From the NCBI GenBank assembly GCA_000934385.1, contig KN880734.1:1-26467 (forward strand): a stretch of DNA of 26,467 nucleotides, given 5' to 3'. Each line of letters starts with the position of its first letter. Within the stretch, counting starts at the first letter, position 1. Positions 10,043-20,403 of the stretch are shown piece by piece. A program made the position numbers and the translations under genes. The notes below the pieces were generated by a model that was not told the origin of the DNA, did no database searches, and saw only the letters and a program-made list of their open reading frames with translations. Source of the stretch: Cylindrobasidium torrendii FP15055 ss-10 (taxonomy: Eukaryota > Basidiomycota > Agaricomycetes > Agaricales > Physalacriaceae).

Positions 10043-10558
10043 GTGAACGCTCAGCGCACCCCATCCTCATTCGCGGATAGTCTAGCAGCCGCGTATAATC
10101 AAATTGCAGAGAAGAGGGATGACGCTGGTACGTCAACTCCTCGTCCGGCGACAACTACACTACTCCCCATAATACCATCCTCGCGTAAACCAACCTCGAA
10201 CTTCCTCGCAAAACCACTCAACAATCCCACATCATGCATTGTTGCAGATGGTCCTTCACCAACATCCAGCACTTTGCCAGCCCAAGGGCGAATTGCCAAG
10301 AAAGACGATGATGACGAGCCCCCAGGACCTATCCTTCAAAATGGCTCCAGATCACTCAGGAAAGGCGTGTTTACGAACACGGTCAGTAAACCCGCCGGAC
10401 CTTTGACGGCGTCATCGAGGCCGCCTCCTCATCAAAAGACCACCTTGAAGGCGAGAGCTTTGTTGGCCAAGTCAAACCCCGACTGGCCTCGTTCCAGTGA
10501 AGACTGCCATCCATGTTGCAAGAGCACCACTTCTCGCCACGCAGTGTTCAGCATGTAG
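10043..10558 (+). CDS. Hypothetical low-complexity protein fragment
   Basis: A 171-codon open frame with no ATG at its 5' end. The frame is more likely an exon entered from the acceptor GCTCAG at about 10049-10054. It is rich in Ser, Thr, Pro and Ala, with an acidic patch KKDDDDEPPGP and the segment RKGVFTNTVSKPAG then PPPHQKTTLKARALLAKSN. This looks like a disordered region of a nuclear or regulatory protein. The last 25 residues change character (cysteines, histidines), which suggests that either an intron or a frameshift lies near 10490. A GTACGT donor at about 10129 raises the possibility of an additional small intron. No family is recognised. It could be a live exon or a young pseudogene. 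Confidence 0.35.
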   Translation: MNAQRTPSSFADSLAAAYNQIAEKRDDAGTSTPRPATTTLLPIIPSSRKPTSNFLAKPLNNPTSCIVADGPSPTSSTLPAQGRIAKKDDDDEPPGPILQNGSRSLRKGVFTNTVSKPAGPLTASSRPPPHQKTTLKARALLAKSNPDWPRSSEDCHPCCKSTTSRHAVFSM

Positions 10559-10573
10559 TAAAGTGTATCGGGT

Positions 10574-11205
10574 TTGTATCCCCTGGGAGAGCTTGCTAGT
10601 GTCGGGCCTAATGAAGTGAGTCAAATTCCCGCAAATTTTGAGCTAATGGTTCATCAAATTCAACCTGCTAGCGCTGCCGTGTACTCAGCCTTTAGTCACG
10701 AGACAATAGCTAACGGTAGCCTTAGTCCTTTTAGTCCTTCTAGGAAGATAAATAAATCGAGTTGTGAAGCACAGCTGAGCGCTGAGGTCCTAACTCCTTC
10801 TCACACCTTCATGCTTGGCGTCCATGACTTTCCTGGCGCGCCCCCTTCCGTGAATTTCTTGACACTCAACGGGGTGCCCGGTATAAAATTCCAAAGGTAT
10901 GTATTGGCCCGCCTTTATAGATGCGCCGCCTGGAGCATGTCGTGTTGGACGGGCTGGAGCTGGTCTCAAGCCAAACTTCCTTCACGACCTTCGCAAAGGC
11001 GGTGTCCGTTTCCACGCTCTCCTGGATCCTCGAGGTTTGGTACATTCCCTATCTGCTTCTCTTCTCTGATCCATGTCGCATGCGACGGCCTGGGATTAGG
11101 TCCAAGACAGCTGTAATCGTAGGTCCCAATGCATCTTGTTCACCCTCGTTGTCGCAGGTGGCAGCCCTGGGAGGAGATGATGGTAGGATGGAGCCTCCAG
11201 CTCGA
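10574..11205 (+). other. Possible exon remnants, unidentified
   Basis: An open frame runs 10574-11116 with fairly natural composition at first (FELMVHQIQPASAAVYSAF, then SLSPFSPSRKINK). A second frame from 10921 reads MRRLEHVVLDGLELVSSQTS. GTATGT at about 10897 and AG at about 10920 would make only a 24-nt intron, too short. I cannot join the pieces into one gene or name a domain. It may belong to the same gene as the preceding open frame. Confidence 0.2.
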
Positions 11206-11311
11206 CTGTCGTCCGCATGAGCCTGAGGCGTTGACCTCTAATTCTGCAAAATCCTGAGTCTAGGGGGAAATGGAGGAAGCCATCATGACTGGTTGATGTT
11301 AGCTTTGTACT
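11206..11311 (+). repeat. Direct repeat, copy A (partner at 26361-26467)
   Basis: About 106 bp beginning CTGTCGTCCGC and ending GCTTTGTACT match the last 107 bp of the window at roughly 90%, with one single-base indel. The match stops sharply on the left at CTGTCGTCCGC. On the right it cannot be followed because copy B reaches the window edge. No coding frame is conserved between the copies, so it looks like non-coding dispersed repeat DNA such as a transposon or LTR piece. Confidence 0.85.
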
Positions 11312-11506
11312 ATCTTGTTGTTGACCCGTTTGAGAACGAGAGTCCGGAGTGATAGCGACTGGGGGATCCACATTAGATTAATGCGCATTCCCTGGTCGAT
11401 GGTAGATCCGTAATTCCAAGCGGACAGCTCTCGTCCGCAAAACGGCGTCGAGCACTCTGCGACCACTAAGATTATGCACGCTTATATGTCTATATAAACA
11501 ACGTAC

Positions 11507-12192
11507 CTCCCAGATGTTCTTTGCATCGTCCAGGTTAGCAGCGTCGCTCCCAAACTGCTCAAGCGCGCCAGCCAAAGCGCTGAGCTCCTCGTCGATTCGT
11601 ACGGATTCGATATCTACGCAGGCGTTGATTCGCTTGAGCGCTTCACTAAGTTTGGACGCTTCACGGAGCGCGATATTCTTGCTCGCGTCGTGCGGGGTCT
11701 AGACGACATGGGTAAGAACACCGTAGCGACAACATAAAGCACAAACCATTTGCTGATCCATGTCAAGCCCGTTCTTTAGCTATATCCTTATTCACTACAG
11801 CAGGATACTCCAACAAAGAGTATTGTCTCCAGTCTCCCCATGACAGGCATGCAACTGAATTTCGGAGGGTCCTTAGTGACCTCCAAATTGCCGCCGTGGC
11901 CGTTCGCGATAAGAACGCCGCCAACCTCGAATCGAAGCTTCAAGGCCCCCAACGCGTCCGGCCCCTTGACGAAGGCCTGAACGATAGTACTCTTTTTCTG
12001 GCGCTCGAGCTGTGAAACCAATTCTTGGATCATCTTGTGCGCCCCCTTGACATTGACAGCCTCGCTTTGCTCGCGCTCCATCAACATGAAAGTCACGATT
12101 CTCTGAATCCTTCTTCTTGCTGCGCTCGCAAGCAATTCGTGTGAGGGATTGGTTTTGCTCTTGTTTTCCCGGAATCGACTTGGATGGCGCAA
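11507..12192 (-). pseudogene. Unnamed conserved gene (GHGGNLEV / VGVSCCSE), decayed
   Basis: On the minus strand, exon 1 traces (11788-12192) read MIQELVSQLERQKKS, FVKGPDALGALKLRFEVGGV, GHGGNLEVTKDPPKF and MGRLETILFVGVSCCSE, then a stop. Moving one frame recovers LKNGLDMDQQM just downstream, with another stop (TAG) upstream of it. This run ends at a GTTTGT donor opening a 48-nt intron (11699-11746). Exon 2 (11507-11698) is open: TPHDASKNIALREASKLSEA, then SVRIDEELSALAGALEQFGS and DDAKNIWE, ending at a GTACGT donor. The second exon is helical, like a coiled coil. I take it for a conserved agaricomycete protein of unknown role. A frameshift plus stop between the two conserved halves indicates a pseudogene. 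An unrecognised extra intron at about 11750-11790 would be the benign alternative. Confidence 0.5.
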
Positions 12193-12199
12193 AATTGTT

Positions 12200-12684
12200 C
12201 GTGATCACGGCGTGAACATCTGAAGTGGGCCGCGCTCTCTCTAGATGCCACTCTATTTCTCTCGTCCATCGTTCTCCTACCATCCCGCCTGTCCTCTCTC
12301 CTTGCATCAACTTCATACATGCTCCCTTGCTGTTCTCCTCAAGTTTCCCTTCTCTACAGGTCCAGTCAGCGACGTATTATGGCATGCAAAAACGAACGCA
12401 GACCTTCACCCGCCTAATCGATTGCTGACTCCTTTGCATTCTTATCCACTTGGACGGGCGCGACCCATTCGCCTGATATACCGGCGCAAATTCCTCCCTT
12501 TACCCTCAGCTTAGACCTCCCCAGCCTCAAGCAACCATTCGTTCAACAGGCGCAGGCGGCCGTTGCCTTTCCTCTACTTCGTGACTGGCTTTCTGGGCAC
12601 ATTTCTTCCTGACCTGGGAGGCTGCCAGACATTTGCAGTCCTAGGGCCCGCCGCCGTCCCTTGTGTTGAGCTGGAAGGAGCTTA
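12200..12684. other. No supported gene
   Basis: Pyrimidine-rich on the plus strand, consistent with an upstream region of the minus-strand relic ending at 12192. No domain, repeat or intron set was seen in either strand. Confidence 0.35.
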
Positions 12685-13047
12685 CAGTGGAGCGGATCTC
12701 CAGCGAGGTCATGACCGCGACATGGTATGCAAGCTACTCGTTCGAACTAGATGGGCCGATACTCCGCGAGGCGGTCAGCGCATCCAGTGAGAGGGAGAAC
12801 ATGAGAGACTTACCAAAAGCCACCTCACAAATAACTCGGCGCGGTGGTCCGCGCCCAGCGCACATCATCTACGCGAACCGTCGCGCATCCACGGGACGTG
12901 TGTTGGCGCGCAGCCGATGCAAGTTGTATTGTACCTAATCCGTACATACGCCGAGCAGGTGTACATGGTCTTGACGCCGAACGACTGTCGAATAGAGATG
13001 GCGGCTGTGGTAACCGCGCCAATGTGTAGACTGCGAATTATAACCAT
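12685..13047 (-). pseudogene. Unidentified gene trace, minus strand
   Basis: A strong donor (TTTTG|GTAAGT on the minus strand, about 12810) follows a protein-like stretch, ALGADHRAELFVRWLL. Further upstream in another frame is RPVDARRFA, preceded by VQYNLHRLRANT. A second donor-like GTAAGC occurs at about 12682. The stretches are in different frames and separated by stops, as in the other relics. No family is recognised. Confidence 0.25.
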
Positions 13048-13049
13048 CG

Positions 13050-14450
13050 GCGGCGGACCGACGACATATCGGCGAGCGAGTATAGGCTGAGTGTTTGTAA
13101 GAGATATACGCAGGATTCCTTCACGGCTGGAAGGGGTGCGGAAGCACAGGGATATTCAGGCCAAATGGTGAATGAATTTGCTGAGAATGGATCAGTAAAG
13201 TTGGGGAAACCAATGGACCGTGACACACCTTGGGAGCGATTTAGCTGCACTTCAATCATCCCCTTGAGTACTGCGCGTCTTCGTATGTGCTTCGCTCACC
13301 TATCCCATCCGTGGCTGGCCATGCGTATTCGGCGTCCGCGGCTGGTCCATGACCAGGCGCCGTCTTCTCCTTGGTCAAGGTTTGTGGGAGAGGCTGGGCC
13401 AGAGATGCAGAGGAGGATGCAGATGTTGCGCGCGCAATGTGCCATTATGGTCCTGCCGTCCAATCTGCATTTGCGGGCAGAGATCGTGGGAATGCCCGCG
13501 GCTTCGACGCGGCCTAACTTTTATTTTGCTCTCGGCGTCGGTGTTGATGATGCTGATTAAGTGTAAATGTCCTGCCGCGTGACGAAACGGCAAAGATGGA
13601 GAAGGCTGGCCGCTAGGTGAAGGCTTATTGAAGAAGTTTGAGAGAGTGTGGATAAAGAGGATAGCACGGCAGCATCGGCGACGTGTCCAACTCGCTACAG
13701 ACGGCAACGTGATTTGCATGAAAAACGGGATGGGAAGAAAGAGAGCGGGATATTCCTGCGAGGTTCCCTAGGAAGGAGTCAGGCATACTGTTGGACGGGG
13801 GAAAGAATAGAAAGGCGCGGACAATACCCCGTATGTTACCAAGTTACATCCCGCCTCCTTCGACCCGCCAGCTCGAAGCCTCCACCCCACTGGGCGCAAC
13901 GGACTCCGATTTCCAGACGCTGGGCGGAGCGCGTTTCCACTGTGTTTGGAATCGGTAAGAGGCCCGATGCTGCGGTCAACTTTCTGCGTGATGCGCGGCG
14001 GATTGGATCAAGCAGTTTGCTTGAGTGTGAGGCAGATAACAAATCAGGAAGAAGCGGAGCGTATGGACGGAGAGCATACCTTTGGGCATCGCACTTGGGG
14101 GAGGCACACACGGGAACTTGAAGGGGAGTGTTCGAAGCAGAGGCTCCATCCGAGAGACTTCGACAGCTGGCCAGTGGATTCGAGCGGCTGCGGGTCCCGT
14201 TGTACATCGGCACGCTGTATGTTGCGTAGGTCAAGGCGGTCTTGACTGATTCGTGGTGTTGAAATAACAGGCCGGAACCCGTGTTGATAGCTCCAGAACG
14301 TCGTTCTTTTATGCATCACCGGCCGGGGGAGGATGTGTCTGTATACGCTTGGTCCTCAAGAGATGTCATCAGGGAAGCTAGTCAAGTCTAGCAATGGGCG
14401 TCGATCGTGTGATTTTCGCTTTGATTCGTGCCATCACTCGCATGGCCATG
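13050..14450. other. 1.4 kb without a recognisable gene
   Basis: Open frames of 70-157 codons overlap one another on both strands, but none has a domain, ordered composition or matching intron signals. One plus-strand frame (13165-13560) and one minus-strand frame (13836-14234) are the longest. I take them for chance frames in GC-rich DNA. An old, fully eroded gene cannot be excluded. Confidence 0.35.
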
Positions 14451-14479
14451 CTGTCTCCCCGTTTCATGGTCTACAGGCG

Positions 14480-15480
14480 CGACGAGCATCATTTCTACAG
14501 GCCCGAGGCTTACTTTGGGACACCTTCAAAGTCCAAATGAGAAATCTATCCAGTGTGTCATCCGCTAGCGTGCAAACAAATCCTGACGACTTCAAGGCGA
14601 ACGCGAGAATGTAGCGGGCGCAATGATAGACCTTGCAACTGCTTCTAATATGTCTATACGGGGGACTGTTCCCACAAAGATTATCGAATCTTCTACTACG
14701 GCATCGTAGGGCGTTCAGATAGCAGGTGCGTTCTTCCCTTCCCTCTTGCCTCGACACCGTGTTCTATATCCTAAGCTGCCGGGCGCATTTGCTTCAAATC
14801 CCCCCCACGATTGAGTGGAATTTTCCTTCCCACTTCGTCGCATGTCACATATACTCCCGTCTCAATATACTCACTGACCTAGTCTTATAATCCAACTCAA
14901 CCCCCAGGTCGAGACCATAGAGTTGAAGCCGCCCACGAGTGTCAACAAACACCTCCAAGTCCAGCTTTTTCGATGTATATTCTTGCCTGGCTCCTCGATA
15001 CCCGGAGCGGGGACATCGGTTTGAAATTGGCCAGCCAATTTCCACTGGGCGCAGGTGCAAGATCATCGTAGACGCAGGCGCAGTGGAAGTTCTCAACGAC
15101 GGATCTGAAGGAGACGCAGTAATTACTCCTCCATCATCCCCGCTCTTGCATTCTGTTTCTCTTGCATTCCGTTTGCCTTTCGTCATCCTTATTTGAACTA
15201 TGTTTAGTTCCACTCACGCCTTTCCCCTCTCATCTACTTACGCCGTAGTGACTAACTTCTCTCCTCGTTCCCTGCAGCCCCAGAACGCTCTATGCTTGCG
15301 GACGGAACTGAAGTACTGATGTTTGATAAAAGCATACGTACCATGACACTTTAGGCCCATGTAGAGACAAGCCAGACAACGTAAACAGATCCTTGATATC
15401 GTAGCCCACCATGTCAACGGCATCCAGAGTGTATTTTGACCATAGGGCGCGCGCTGTTACGCTGTAGAGGACGGTGCGCC
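14480..15480 (-). pseudogene. Unidentified multi-exon gene trace, minus strand
   Basis: From 5' to 3' on the minus strand: TVLYSVTARALWSKYTLDAV then DMVGYDIKDLFTLSGLSL (about 15345-15465), a GTACGT donor, then an open stretch at 14845-15213 that includes QEYTSKKLDLEVFVDTRG and RLQLYGLDLGVELDYKTR, ending at a GTCAGT donor. Farther on is ARYILAFALKSSGFVCTLAD with DDTLDRFLIWTLK (about 14530-14620). These pieces read like real protein, with beta-strand-like alternation in the 14845-15213 part, and share an orientation. I know no family that joins them. Stops occur between pieces, so either several introns are missed or the gene is decayed like its neighbours. Confidence 0.3.
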
Positions 15481-15930
15481 AGAAGCCTCAGACACGTCCG
15501 AGGCGTACTAGGCCGTCCGTTTTTGAGGTAAAATTACTGGACGAGAGAGGAATTACAAAGAACATTTGGAGCAGAAGCTCTATAGGGAGTGCGCCAATTC
15601 TGGCCATGGGTGGTTAAGACCAGGAATAGTCAGAAACATTTTCGAGTAAAGTGTCCAACTCGATCGCGTTTATTAGCTGTAATACCAATAGCGTCCATAA
15701 ACTTTGTTCACTTCAAGTTCACTATACGGATTGGTGTATTTTTTTCGTTAGACAGGCGCACTTGACACAGAAGCTAATATAGAGCAGGGGTACTAAGCAT
15801 CCCAACATATATTTTTATATTGAAGTTGATATTATGGTGAACGTTGTAGAAGCTATGTTTGCGTTTTTCGTGCAGTCAACCCTCGTCTTACCATCCCCAT
15901 CAACACAGTAATTGGACGCGGGATCCCTCA
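15481..15930. other. AT-rich intergenic stretch
   Basis: Noticeably more AT-rich than the rest of the window, with runs such as TATATTTTTATATT near 15810. No open frame of note. It lies between the 3' end of the zinc-finger relic and the 5' side of the preceding minus-strand trace, so it may hold old terminator and promoter sequence. Confidence 0.4.
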
Positions 15931-17648
15931 TTATTTCCGCGCCTCAACGGCTTCGCGTACAAGCGTCCTCAACGCCCCGATGCGCTTGAGCAAGGGACGC
16001 ATACTGCGTCGATTCTCGCTTCTCAGGGCTTCAGTTCCGCCAACTCGAACAGGAAGAAGAACGTACCTTGTATATCGTCCTTTGTAAACATCGCCTTGTC
16101 TGGACCTTCGGAGTCGAAGTCGGAGTCCCCAACCTCTTCGTCCGCGCTATCAATGGCCCGGGCCACTGCTTTTTTGCTGCGGGTTCGACTCTTGCACTGC
16201 GATGTTTCCTCGCGTTGATTCGACCTCGACCTCAACATTGACATTGAGCTGATGTTTGAGTTCGGTCTCATGTGCGCTTCCTGGATAGAGGAGGTCAGAA
16301 CAAGCATCCAAGGTTACAGTGAAGGAGAGGAAACCAGAAAGATTGAACACTGATACTTGACAGTATGGACGTGAATACGGAAGGCTTACCGCGTTTCCTT
16401 TTCTACTTCCCTGTAGCAGCATAATATTCTGGTTCCTTCCCTTTGCTTGACCCAGGCGGCTTGGCGTTCGAAGGCGTTCTTGTAGATGTCGAGGAGGCTG
16501 TTTTGGAGTGGGTGGACAATGGTTCGGGGTTTGGAGATGCTCTGCTCATGTGCAATGGAAGTGTTCGCCAGTCGAGGACACCTGCGGGGATTGAGAAGTA
16601 GACGCCTATTTCGAATGTCATATGGAACTCAATCAGATGAAAAGGCGCTGAAGGAGTCTTGTCTGTCCTTCTCTCGGTCCTTTCCCTTGCGCTTTCGAGG
16701 CATTTCGGACGCTGGTAGGGTGAGAGGAGCCTCCATTTTGCGGCGTTTTGGCGTAGGTGCAGGCGCACTACAGGAATGGGTAAGGTCAACAACCGGAGAG
16801 GAGGATGGGAAGGGCTTCAGAAGTATATGGAGACGGCGCGTACATTTTGGGAGCGGGGATCTCATCGTCCTCCGTGCTTTCAATGATGTCCCTGTTGTGG
16901 TAGTGAGAACAATACGTTGGACGAGCAACTGGAAACACACTCGTTTACTGCTTCGGGCTTGCGTTTCCACTGCGCGTTCTTCTTGGGTTCCTCCTACAGA
17001 GTGGTGGCCATACGATTTCCATGCACAATCCTCCCATGTTCGTCTGCATTGTTCCTAGTCGCAAATGCTGCCAGACACGGCCTCTCCGGACAAAGAGATG
17101 AGAGAACAGCCGTATGCCGCATTGCATGCTTGTGCAAGACGCGATGGCTTGTGCGTACTATATGGACAGTGTGGTTGTGAGCAGCGAAGGCGACGGTCGG
17201 GGGATGGTGCGCGCACTGCCTCAGGGGATTATGCGCATTCTTTTGGACTTTTTCGGGGTAGAATGAGGCTTGGTCGATGTCGACGAGACTTTGGAGGACA
17301 ATAATTGCGTTGGCGCGGTGTGCATGGGCGTAGATACCCTCGCGATGTGTGAATAATGGGGATTTCCTGGATTGTGACGGAGTAGGTCCGTGTACTTCCA
17401 CCTCTTCCGGCGTCGCGAATGCAGTCCTGCAACCCTTTGGCTTTGAGGTATCGACCGCTGTGTCTCTGTGCATGCGTTTCCAAACGGCCTTGCTGCGTCA
17501 TTCTGACACCACATCCCTCCCATGGACATAGATATTTCCTGCGGGCACGGAGATGATGCGCTGTCCGGTTGCCTGCAGTAGATCGGGATGTGCTGGTACA
17601 GCCTGGCCATGTACAAGCAAATTGAGGTTTTTTTGACATGATTTTCAT
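15931..17648 (-). pseudogene. C2H2 zinc-finger protein, probably decayed
   Basis: From ATG near 17648 on the minus strand: QFACTWPGCTS starts a damaged first finger, and CPWEGCGVRMTQQGRLETHA then QRH gives a complete C-x4-C-x12-H-x3-H finger (about 17475-17550). One extra base near 17433 then shifts the frame; in the new frame CRTAFATPEEVEVH is half a third finger. Another frame near 17040-17105 shows CPERPCLAAFATRNNADEH then GRIVH, a full finger. Later pieces are DIIESTEDDEIPAPK, PTPKRRKMEAP with PRKRKGKDREKDRQ, AVARAIDSADEEVGDSDFDS, and a C-terminal run LLKRIGALRTLVREAVEARK with a stop at 15931-15933. The layout (N-terminal fingers, basic and acidic linkers) is that of a fungal transcription factor. 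Some frame changes could be introns, since GTACGT follows DDIQ, but the change inside the third finger is a true frameshift. Confidence 0.6.
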
Positions 17649-17649
17649 G

Positions 17650-17973
17650 CGGATAGTGGATTCATCGGTCTGCCGTATCGAGAGGTCGTAGTTTGGACAA
17701 TGGACATGAAGATAAGAGAGAAAGCTCCGCAGAATGGAATCGCGAAACGTGATCGTGAATCGCGCAATGCTGCTTTCGTAATGGCTGCAAATGACTTATT
17801 ATTCTCTATCACCACCACCGCCCAACAAACGTCGGGTTACTATTATGCCTATCGCAGCCTTCCTCGCGGTTCCGCTTGCATTGTGAGACCACAGCGTGCG
17901 GGAGTCAAATCCGCCCAGTTCTATATCGCAGCCACGTCCAGGCACGTCAACTTCTCAATCCCTCCCACCTACC
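17650..17973. promoter_or_regulatory. Shared upstream region of two divergent relics
   Basis: About 320 bp separate the starts of the zinc-finger relic (-) and the chitinase relic (+). This is the arrangement of a bidirectional promoter. I see no clear TATA box. An open frame continuing upstream of the chitinase ATG (17896-17973) encodes Ser/Pro-rich residues and is probably leader, not protein. Confidence 0.35.
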
Positions 17974-19224
17974 ATGGCCGGCAAGAAGAGTGTCGAATAC
18001 TTCGTCAACTGGGGTATTTATGGATGCAAGTTCCCTCCCTCTATGATCTCTGTCGAGGATCTTACCCTCCTGTACGCTTTCGCCAACTTCTCTCCATCCT
18101 CTGGCGCCGTTGCCTTGTCGGACTCATGGGCAAACGCTGAACTACACTACCCCGGGAACTCATGGAACGACGTCAGAAACAACCTGTACGGCAACTTTCA
18201 AGCCATATACAACCCAAAGAAGGCCAATCGACACCCCGAGCTTCTCTTGTCCATCGGCGGGTGGACATACTCTCCCTCTTTCCATTGTCTTTCCAACCCT
18301 TGGTCGTCAATCCCTAACTTCGCTCCGAATTTGTACGCTCATCTGTCCAACTACTCGAAGACTACGGCCTTGATGGTCTTGACATTGACTACGAGTATCC
18401 CCAGAATGACCAGCGACCGGCAAGCGCAAGGCTATGCCGCATTATTATGGGGGCTGCGCCATGCACTGGACCACCATGCGCAGCGCAAGGGCTCTAAGTA
18501 CCGCTTTTTACTTACTATCGCTGCTCCCTGCGGTACTGACAACTACCAACAACTTCGTGTCCGTGAGATGAACCAATTCCTTGACTTCTGGAGCCTGATG
18601 GCATACGACTTCGCTGGTTCGCAGGACTGTCGCGGCCACCAATCGAATCTGTTAGGACCATCCATCTCCGTCTCACAGGCTGTCGACTTTCAAGTTGGAC
18701 AGGGTACACCGCCTGCGAACCTCATCACTAGCATTCCGCTATACGGACGGTCGTTCGTGAACACACAAGAACCAGGACGGCCTTTCAACGGCATCGGCCC
18801 AGGCTCGTGGGAGGCTGGCGTATACGACTATCGCGCCCTCCCACTTCCCGGCACACACATCTTCCGCGACGACGAGCAGATGGGTGCCAGCTGGGTGTAC
18901 GACTACAACAAGAAGGAGATGATTTCGTTTGACGATGAGAAGGCGGGGCATTGGGAGGGAAAGTGGATTCGAAAGATGGGGCTGGGTGGAAGCATGATTT
19001 GGGAGTTGTCAGGCAACAAGGGAGCCCCGCGGCCGGACATGGAGGGCGGACTTGGCAAGGAGCCTCAGCAGCCATGGAACAACTTGGATGCGATGGGTGG
19101 ATTGCAGATGGACGAACTGAATTGGCTGTCCTGCAAGGGAAGCAAGTTCGATAACATGAGGAAAGGAAAGGAATGTATGTACTATGTTGAACACATGGAT
19201 GCTAGTTATGTACAAACACGCTAA
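17974..19224 (+). pseudogene. GH18 (class V) chitinase, catalytic motif out of frame
   Basis: GH18 chitinases hydrolyse beta-1,4-N-acetylglucosamine chains, using the glutamate of DGxDxDxE. The ATG at 17974 has an ACCATGG context; no signal peptide follows (MAGKKSVEYFVNWGIYG), suggesting an intracellular form. Family landmarks in the main frame are LLLSIGGWTYSPSF, QAQGYAALLWGLRHALDHHA, FWSLMAYDFAG, IPLYGRSF, GSWEAGVYDYRALPLPG and MIWELSGNKG. Between about 18283 and 18415 the frame is shifted. There the plus-1 alternative reads VVNP, stop TAA (18315-18317), SVQLLEDYGLDGLDIDYEYP, so the catalytic Asp/Glu set (18372-18395) is never translated. The shifted frame happens to be open, leaving 416 codons from the ATG that look like an intact gene. 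A 3' intron (19175-19240: GTATGT, CTAAC, ATTCAG) would make a stop at once. Probably a pseudogene. Confidence 0.85.
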
Positions 19225-20403
19225 CGGACAATGCATTCAGAAAAATAGGAATGGCCATGCTCTCTGCTTATCGTTCTACTGTGGATCGGACTGCGGACAT
19301 GGATTTTAGTCGGGTTTATACTTTGGTTTACACAAGGCCTATCGCCGAGTAAGCCTTTGCATACTCTCGAGCGACCAGCGCGTATTGACATGTTCCTCAC
19401 TAGCGCTCCCACCTCCGGGTCGTAAGCGGAGCGCGGTCAGCATACCGCCTCTAGGCCGTAAGTGTATACTTGACTTCGGTGAGTCGTTCATGTTTCCTCA
19501 TCCAGCCTCGCTCATCACGCCTCACAGGTTTCAGTGATGATGCAACCTCTCTTGTACTCTCCACCCCACGGGTCGTAAGTGAGAGACGGTCATATGTACT
19601 AGTACCATATTCGTTATGTCTTTAGTTCCCCTCATTGTACATTAGGTTTGTGTGTACGATATTGCTGAATATTCCTCCTCATTGTACCGTAGTTTTCGCG
19701 CTATCCTCCCTGTACTTATACTCTGTATCTTGACGTACGTCCCTCACAGCGACATACACGACGCAATGGGCACTCTCGCAGCTCCATTTTGGAGTTGGCA
19801 TCGCGCTACCCCGTCTGCTTTCCCGCACACGAGACGATTGGCAGAAATTCATTCAGTATCAGCCTGCTTTTGAACGGCTTATGGTAAATACTGTATTTTT
19901 TGTTCGAGCAGGCTTCTTGGTTGTTTATTTCCTGGTAGACTCTTGACCAACTATTAACTATTGGTCAAAGTCTGCGTGCTACATAACGCGGTCATGGTTC
20001 CTAGACTCGACACCAGCCGCTTCGCCAACCTGATGATAGTCGATCAGGCTTGCCAGGCGAGTCCCATCACTTGTTATCGTGACGAGTCGGGCGCCTGGCT
20101 CGAGACTACATGGTTCCGGGCTCCGCGCCTCCGTGATCCGGGCTCGCGCCGACTCTTCCCCTCCGACCAGCATAAAGGCACTGATGCTTTTGACGACAGA
20201 GGTATGTCTATTGCCTCATCCTTTATTTGTGCGTCGATCTATCTTCTATGTGCCGTCCGCACTCCGGGTTCCATCTTGGAGAATCCCCGGACGTCGCTGT
20301 ACCTACTCTTTCTTTGCCCCTCTCATTCCCTTGCTTGTCATACTCTGATTCTCCGTCCACAGAATAACGCGGGCCTCAGCCAGTAGTCCCTTCTGAAGGG
20401 ACA
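19225..20403. other. 1.2 kb without a supported gene; short degenerate repeats
   Basis: This stretch follows the chitinase relic. CGGGTCGTAAG with a following GAGxGxGGTCA occurs at 19416-19440 and again at 19569-19592, and CCGTAAGTGTAT at 19455 is related. The spacing of about 150 bp suggests an old local duplication. The 19961-20386 open frame has no domain and overlaps others, so I do not call it a gene. Confidence 0.35.

Noticed and set aside
13050..14450. Several overlapping open frames of 90-157 codons
   Set aside because: They overlap on both strands, lack motifs and have no matching splice signals, as expected by chance in GC-rich DNA.
17896..17973. N-terminal extension of the chitinase frame
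   Set aside because: Ser/Pro-rich and unlike the family; ATG at 17974 has a better context and starts where the family does.
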